A DNA stretch of 10,099 bases, from assembly GCA_900557435.1 (NCBI GenBank), contig USSH01000068.1:1-10099 (forward strand). The letters run 5' to 3'. Shown here piece after piece: positions 5,733 to 10,099 of this stretch. This DNA comes from an uncultured Coprococcus sp. (GTDB lineage: Bacteria; Bacillota; Clostridia; Lachnospirales; Lachnospiraceae). The position numbers and the translations under genes are program-made. The notes below the pieces were generated by a model that was given only the letters and a program-made list of their open reading frames with translations, made no database searches and was not told where the DNA came from. Position 1 is the first letter of the stretch. Every line of letters begins with the position of its first letter.

Positions 5733-7129
5733 GTCTTATCCTGCCTTTCCTTTACATATTCTATAGTTCCCGAACTTCTGAATCTGTGAATATCAATTCT
5801 TGATCTGTGTAGCTTATTGATAGCCCTCCAGAAATATATGACACAGTTGACCACCAGAAATATATACGCGCCAACAATATACATCAGGATTTCAGAACCA
5901 AGCATCCAGATACCCATTATAAAATTTCCCATAAGTACCGAAAGCCATGTACAGAATGTAACCATTATTGTCATAAGTATACCTATTGACGCTCCAACCT
6001 TAAATCTGTTTGATGGGACATTGCCCACAACTTTTCCGGTCTGACCATTTACTGCAACTGTATAAAGTATCCCCTGATACTGAAATGTCATGAACCATAC
6101 CGGAAACAACGCATATTCTACATCTGACAATTCTATCTCTGTCTTTTCATCAGTGACATGATAATCTTTAAACCGTTTATCGTCCGGATCTCCAAGCATC
6201 TCGTTCCGAAGAGCTTTATCACTCTTCTCCTTTGCCACTGCTGCGATCTCTTTTGCAGGAACATCATATCTGTCCGTATAAAATCCCGAAAGATATTCCG
6301 GTGAAAATGCCAGTACTCTGTCAACATCATACGGCTCAAGCCTTGATGATATGTTGTCGTTCAATCTGCGTGATGCATCACCTGGTACCCTTGACACTAT
6401 ACATTCCGCATCCTTCATACAGTTATGTATTATTTTCTCTGTATCGTTTTTTCGGGAATTCTGGGTCACCGAATCTAACCATTTGCTATCGCCGCCTGTA
6501 CGCACTTCCCTTTTATTCTCAGTGAATATATATTTTATCTTCTTTTTTACGTGATATGATATGAGCCAGTGCGGTACATATATTCCTCGTATCTTGTCTA
6601 TCTGGAAATGCTTTATCTCGTCCGGAACGAACCATCCTTTACAGAACTTATCACGGATCAGTTGTTCTGCTCTCTTCTGTGATATTGAAAATGGTATTAT
6701 AAGATCCGGCTCCATCTCCTTATCCAGCCTGTCAACCAATATCATCGGCTGTCCACAGTAGGCGCAAAAACTTGACGTCTCTGTGGCTTTCACCATGAGC
6801 TTTGCTCCACAAGACGTACATTCATACAGATTCATCTCCATATACTTTGGAGAATCCTCATCATTTCCAAGGTTTATCTCATCCATGGTGTATATGTCAT
6901 CCGGACTGTCTGTGATATACCTCTTTATCCGCGCAACCTTTCTCATGGATTTGTAGCTTCTCTTATCCACCAGTTCGCCATCTTCATTTTCGATCATAGC
7001 GGAGTTTTTTGTCCCCCATGAAGCCGCCCCAAACTGATTGCCACATTGCTTGCATTCCAGCTGTCCCGTCTCCGGGTTGAGAACAGTCGAGCCTCCACAC
7101 GTTGGACACTTCAATGTAAAACTGCCCAT
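5720..7129 (-). CDS. Double zinc-ribbon (TFIIB-type) protein with C-terminal membrane helices, YdjG-like layout
   Basis: 469 residues. The first zinc ribbon is C8-x2-C11 / C26-x2-C29 (CPTCGGSTVLNPETGQLECKQCG style). The second is C104-x2-C107 / C122-x2-C125. A conserved-looking segment follows ('PDLIIPFSISQKRAEQLIRDKF', 'GWFVPDEIK', 'IRGIYVPHWL', about 141-189), then a soluble region ending in 'YTVAVNGQTGKVVGNVP' (about 356-372). Two or three membrane helices lie within 376-436, with a short basic tail. These features are typical of the TFIIB-type zinc-ribbon family, sometimes misnamed a primosomal or helicase protein. Layout recalls B. subtilis YdjG, which works with an SPFH protein in membrane homeostasis; no SPFH or PspA gene is present here. 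The ATG at 7129 has GGGGGA eight or so bases before it. The end overlaps the small membrane gene. Likely a membrane-associated assembly factor; exact role unknown. Confidence 0.82.
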   Translation of the reverse strand: MGSFTLKCPTCGGSTVLNPETGQLECKQCGNQFGAASWGTKNSAMIENEDGELVDKRSYKSMRKVARIKRYITDSPDDIYTMDEINLGNDEDSPKYMEMNLYECTSCGAKLMVKATETSSFCAYCGQPMILVDRLDKEMEPDLIIPFSISQKRAEQLIRDKFCKGWFVPDEIKHFQIDKIRGIYVPHWLISYHVKKKIKYIFTENKREVRTGGDSKWLDSVTQNSRKNDTEKIIHNCMKDAECIVSRVPGDASRRLNDNISSRLEPYDVDRVLAFSPEYLSGFYTDRYDVPAKEIAAVAKEKSDKALRNEMLGDPDDKRFKDYHVTDEKTEIELSDVEYALFPVWFMTFQYQGILYTVAVNGQTGKVVGNVPSNRFKVGASIGILMTIMVTFCTWLSVLMGNFIMGIWMLGSEILMYIVGAYIFLVVNCVIYFWRAINKLHRSRIDIHRFRSSGTIEYVKERQDKTWVR

Positions 7130-7165
7130 CTTACTTTCCCCCGTTCACTTTTTTGTCCCCTATAA

Positions 7166-7192
7166 ACAATAAGTTATCATGCTCCCTGTCAA
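7166..7192 (-). promoter_or_regulatory. Possible promoter of the double zinc-ribbon gene
   Basis: A perfect -35 box TTGACA (minus strand, 7187-7192) stands 15 bases before TATTGT (7166-7171), a rather short spacer; the alternative -10 boxes at 17-18 bases are poorer. It lies in the 128-base gap between the GT2 gene and the zinc-ribbon gene. I see no good terminator in this gap, so readthrough from the glycosyltransferase genes remains possible. Confidence 0.35.
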
Positions 7193-7257
7193 ATATAAAG
7201 TACTGAAAATCCTACCATACTCCTGTAAAACGTATGTAAATCCAGCCTAAATATTTA

Positions 7258-8208
7258 TCAATTTATTTTGTCCACTCCGTCTTTATTCGTGTCAGATATT
7301 ATATAATGAGGTCTGTTCTTGACCTCAACATACGTTTTTGCAATATATTTGCCCATCATTCCTATGCACAGGAACTGCAGCCCTGCGACAAATAAAATAA
7401 TGCACACAAGCGAAGGCCAGCCCGCAACCGGATCTCCCCATACAAGCTTTCTTATAAAGAAGAAAAGCAGCATGGCAAATGAAAGAACTGTGCAAAATGT
7501 TCCAAAACCAGATGCGATCATCATAGGCGCCTCGGAGAAATTAATTATACCGTCTAAGGCATATTTGAACAGTTTCCAGAAACTCCACTTTGTCTCTCCG
7601 GCAACTCTCTCAACATTCTCGTACTCAAGCCACTTTGTCCTATATCCTATCCAGCCAAATATTCCCTTGGAAAATCTGTTGTACTCACACATTGACACTA
7701 TGGCATCCTTCATCTCCGACTTCATGAGTCTGAAATCTCTGGCACCGTCTACCACATCGGCATCGGATATTCGATTTATAAGCTTGTAAAATCTTCTGGC
7801 AAACCATGATCTGATCTTTGGCTCACCTTTTCTCGTCACCCTTCTGGTGGCGACACTGTCATATTCGCCCTGCTCCAGAATCTCAAGCATTTCCGGAAGA
7901 AGTGATGGCGGATCCTGCATGTCCGCATCCATAACCGCCACATAATCACCTGATGCATTGCAGAATCCTGCATACATTGCTGATTCTTTTCCAAAATTTC
8001 TGGAAAATGACAGATATTTGAAATACTCATATTTTGACGATACATCCTTCATGACTTTTAAAGTGTCATCTGACGAGCCGTCATTTACCATGAGCACCTC
8101 AAATTCATATTGTCCAAGTCCTTGTCTAACTCGGTCAAGTTCTGCCGCAAATATCGGCAGAGCCTCCTCCTCGTTATAGCAGGGAACTATCAAACTTACT
8201 TTTTTCAT
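7258..8208 (-). CDS. GT2 polyprenyl-phosphate glycosyltransferase (GtrB/DPM1-like)
   Basis: 316 residues from the ATG at 8208. The GT-A fold shows 'SLIVPCYNEEEALP' (5-18), the nucleotide-binding 'VNDGSSDDT' (41-49), 'SRNFGKESAMYAG' (69-81), the metal-binding D94-A-D96 in 'MDADMQDPP', and 'GARDFRLM' (155-162). These are the marks of the DPM1/GtrB/ArnC branch, which moves a hexose from a nucleotide sugar to polyprenyl phosphate on the cytoplasmic face. Two C-terminal membrane helices (about 228-251 and 265-289) complete the usual GtrB/YkcC build. Start: the ATG gives the usual 'MKKVSLIVP' N-terminus and has GGGAG at eight bases; a GTG at 8232 would add eight residues and overlap the previous stop as GTGA. 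The gene follows the GT-C gene by 20 bases and probably supplies its lipid-linked donor. No GtrA-type flippase is in view. Sugar not predictable. Confidence 0.92.
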   Translation of the reverse strand: MKKVSLIVPCYNEEEALPIFAAELDRVRQGLGQYEFEVLMVNDGSSDDTLKVMKDVSSKYEYFKYLSFSRNFGKESAMYAGFCNASGDYVAVMDADMQDPPSLLPEMLEILEQGEYDSVATRRVTRKGEPKIRSWFARRFYKLINRISDADVVDGARDFRLMKSEMKDAIVSMCEYNRFSKGIFGWIGYRTKWLEYENVERVAGETKWSFWKLFKYALDGIINFSEAPMMIASGFGTFCTVLSFAMLLFFFIRKLVWGDPVAGWPSLVCIILFVAGLQFLCIGMMGKYIAKTYVEVKNRPHYIISDTNKDGVDKIN

Positions 8209-8216
8209 TATCACAT

Positions 8217-8221
8217 CTCCC
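8217..8221 (-). promoter_or_regulatory. GGGAG ribosome site that favours the ATG at 8208 over the GTG at 8232
   Basis: GGGAG lies eight bases before the ATG at 8208. The competing GTG at 8232 has only GGTGA a base or two away, too close to work well. The GTGA overlap with the upstream stop at 8229 is nevertheless a common coupling form, so the longer form is not excluded. Confidence 0.55.
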
Positions 8222-8228
8222 GTATCAA

Positions 8229-9923
8229 TCACTTCACCGTCATACGATATATCTGAACCCCACCATAACTGTAGGTTTTTTCCACTTTCTTGAACTTTGT
8301 AGCTTTGTTTATATACTTAAAATCTTTCCTGATATCATTCATGTCAAACTTCGGATCATTTATGACCGCCATATACAGCTCTTTTCCACAATCCTTTGTC
8401 ACTTCGACGATATTATTTTTTATGTCTTTTTCATACACATAACGGCAACGTCCCATCACTGAGAACGCATTTACCCCGGCATATATGTTGTTCCACATGT
8501 CATCGCCATGACAGATTATCACACAGTCTTTGCCTGTCATCGCCTCAACCGCAGCTTTCTGATCTGCATAAGTTTCATACTGCCAGTCTATCCCATTTAC
8601 CTTTATACTTCCGGCACACAGAATGACACACACGATACCAATGACGATATTGCAGCATTTTGGCGCAATAACCGGCAATAGCTTTGATATGCACCATACA
8701 ATGAACATAGCAAATATTGGGAGAGCGGAATATATATATCTTGCACTCACAAGCTCCGATCCCTGCACTCCAACAAAAGCAAGTATGGCATCCGCTATGA
8801 TGACTGCGGCAAATAAGAGCATATCTGCAGATATTATTCCTGTATATTCCCCATCTATATCTCTTCTCTCAACTTTTGCCGTGCATCTTACCTTATTTTC
8901 ATCGTTAAACACACTTATATGTATTATAACAAACTTTGAAATTATGTACACAGTCACAAGCACGAAAACTATCAACAAAATTATTGGCATCAATCCTGCA
9001 AAATATGCTTTGTCTATGTATTTCACATATGACATGAATTTATTTGCGGCAAATCCTGCAAGATTCTTTGTTGCATAGGAACCTCTGTATCCAAATATAT
9101 GATCCAGAGTTGCAGGGAACACGGCAATCGCTGCTGCAAGTCCCGTCACAAGGCTGAACCCGTAGGCAAACATCTCCTTTATCCTCTTCACAAACAGAAG
9201 ATATATGCATACACACAGACCAAGTCCCGCCACAAAAAAGTAGAAATAGTAATGCGTCAGTCCTCCTAAAAATACCGTAAATGCCAGCATGATAAAATAC
9301 GGCACGGTCATCTTTCTTTTATGTTTCAATATAAATATGTGGGCTGCCGCAAAGAGAAGGACCTCCAGTGTCTGCAGAAGATACATTCTTATGAGCATGC
9401 AGTTGCTTATTCCCACAGCTGACAGTCCCCACAAAACGGCTGCAGCGAGACCTCTCCACCGGCTGCCGAGCAGATTTACCGCGACATACAGCAGAACTAT
9501 ATCGACAAATGCCAAAATTATGAGATTCAAAATAAGTCCCGGAACCGCTGAATAACCGGAATTCTTGAAGAATCTGCTCACCGTGTGCAGCAGCATATAG
9601 TAAAGTGGTGGATGTACATCCCTCTCCTGGTTTACATACGCCGCACCATAATTGAAAGATTCGTCATTATAATTCATATAATCCGAGAAATAATTTCCAC
9701 TTACCCAGTTATCAAGAGGCTCATCATTCTCCCCCGGATGCAGGAAGGTGTGATCATTTGAATTGGCAAGCCCATAGCTGTACACCTCGTCGCAGAATAA
9801 ATATTCTCTCTTCATTCCATAGTGTATACAAAGCGCATACTGCAAAGCCATAAACACTACACATATAACAATAAATGCCTGTTTGCTCTTTATTTTTCCT
9901 GTCACCTTTGATATCGCTGTCAT
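8229..9923 (-). CDS. Multi-span GT-C glycosyltransferase (ArnT/PMT-like)
   Basis: 564 residues. A first membrane helix (about 16-32) leads to 'FCDEVYSYGLAN', where D45/E46 match the acidic catalytic pair in the first exterior loop of ArnT/PMT-type enzymes (GT39/GT83). Then comes 'RDVHPPLYYMLLH' (101-113), the equally typical HPP(L/F)Y motif. Many further hydrophobic helices follow to about residue 435, and a C-terminal exterior domain of roughly 130 residues ends the protein. Such enzymes take a sugar from polyprenyl phosphate and attach it to a glycan, lipid or protein outside the membrane. The gene directly behind encodes the likely donor synthase. The start at 9923 has GAGGGG about seven bases before it. 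Its acceptor (teichoic acid, cell-wall polysaccharide or protein) cannot be told. Substrate unknown, class sure. Confidence 0.88.
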   Translation of the reverse strand: MTAISKVTGKIKSKQAFIVICVVFMALQYALCIHYGMKREYLFCDEVYSYGLANSNDHTFLHPGENDEPLDNWVSGNYFSDYMNYNDESFNYGAAYVNQERDVHPPLYYMLLHTVSRFFKNSGYSAVPGLILNLIILAFVDIVLLYVAVNLLGSRWRGLAAAVLWGLSAVGISNCMLIRMYLLQTLEVLLFAAAHIFILKHKRKMTVPYFIMLAFTVFLGGLTHYYFYFFVAGLGLCVCIYLLFVKRIKEMFAYGFSLVTGLAAAIAVFPATLDHIFGYRGSYATKNLAGFAANKFMSYVKYIDKAYFAGLMPIILLIVFVLVTVYIISKFVIIHISVFNDENKVRCTAKVERRDIDGEYTGIISADMLLFAAVIIADAILAFVGVQGSELVSARYIYSALPIFAMFIVWCISKLLPVIAPKCCNIVIGIVCVILCAGSIKVNGIDWQYETYADQKAAVEAMTGKDCVIICHGDDMWNNIYAGVNAFSVMGRCRYVYEKDIKNNIVEVTKDCGKELYMAVINDPKFDMNDIRKDFKYINKATKFKKVEKTYSYGGVQIYRMTVK

Positions 9924-10060
9924 ATCTTTCCCCTCTCATCTAACTCATATTCATAAAATATATGTTTTCTTTTTTTTCTTATGTTACTAATATTTTTCCC
10001 CAGTGTACAATTAATTATCTGTAATCTTATCTCCACACAACAGCATTCCGTTTTGACAAT
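9924..10060. other. AT-rich leader upstream of the GT-C gene
   Basis: No gene seen. On the minus strand it holds an A-rich tract (complement of about 9965-9980) and a possible -10 box GATAAT without a convincing -35 at 16-18 bases. A promoter is expected here for the glycosyltransferase pair, but I cannot place it with confidence. Confidence 0.4.
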
Positions 10061-10099
10061 GGGGTCAGACCCCTTCTCCGAAGTGGAGAAGGGGGCTGA
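10061..10099. repeat. GC-rich imperfect palindrome at the window edge, REP/MITE-like
   Basis: CCCCTTCTCC (10070-10079) and GGAGAAGGGG (10085-10094) form a perfect 10-bp stem with a GAAGT loop. After one A/G mismatch the stem extends with TCAG (10065-10068) against CTGA (10096-10099), reaching 15 positions. The left arm also holds its own small palindrome, GGGGTC-A-GACCCC (10061-10073). The window ends inside the right arm. Neither side shows a T-run as visible, so it is not an obvious terminator. GGGGTCAGACCCC-type hairpins occur as dispersed repeats in many bacterial genomes and I recall them near REP-associated tyrosine transposases; that link is inference. Confidence 0.7.

Noticed and set aside
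7200..7245. Possible terminator behind the GT2 gene (CATAC / GTATG, 5-bp stem)
   Set aside because: The stem is short and AT-rich with an 11-base loop and no proper T-run behind it.
7319..7789. Plus-strand frame of 156 codons opposite the GT2 gene
   Set aside because: The minus-strand GT2 has full catalytic motifs; the opposite frame shows no recognisable domain.
8623..9078. Plus-strand frame of 151 codons opposite the GT-C gene
   Set aside because: Lies wholly within a well-supported gene and has no domain or ribosome-site support.

Overview
The window looks like chromosomal DNA of a low-GC Gram-positive bacterium, most likely a Lachnospiraceae-type Clostridia. The basis is AT-rich sequence, GGAGG-like ribosome binding sites, sigma-A-like promoters, an AraC regulator with the 'pWSYMWAGFHG' cupin signature, and zinc-ribbon membrane proteins of a kind common in that group. 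This assignment rests on protein and codon style, not on a marker gene. All eight genes I support lie on the minus strand, so the window reads right to left.

Right part (10099 to 7258): the edge carries a GC-rich hairpin that looks like one half of a REP/MITE-type palindrome cut by the window end. Next come a large multi-span GT-C glycosyltransferase (8229-9923) and, directly behind it, a GtrB/DPM1-like GT2 glycosyltransferase (7258-8208). They form a plausible donor-and-acceptor pair: the GT2 would charge a polyprenyl phosphate with a sugar and the GT-C enzyme would transfer it outside the membrane.

Middle part (7129 to 5470): a protein with two zinc ribbons and a C-terminal membrane region (5720-7129), reminiscent in layout of Bacillus subtilis YdjG. 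It overlaps by 13 bases a small single-span membrane protein (5520-5732), and a good intrinsic terminator follows.

Left-centre (5390 to 712): a near-consensus promoter drives a compact three-gene operon. It holds a zinc-ribbon, Q/N-repeat, single-span protein with a large exterior domain (3611-5287); a zinc-ribbon, Q/G/Y-repeat, PH-like, four-span protein (2327-3589); and a soluble VirD4/TraG-like ATPase with a Q/N/M/Y-rich head (764-2269). A hairpin terminator closes it. All three products carry a low-complexity, prion-like segment at or near the cytoplasmic N-terminus, built from different repeat units. There is no relaxase or type IV secretion gene around the ATPase. This is the most unusual part of the window: a candidate membrane-associated ATPase assembly that I do not recognise as a described system.

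Left edge (603 to 1): the N-terminal two thirds of an AraC-family regulator, with its own extended -10 promoter. Its DNA-binding domain lies outside the window.
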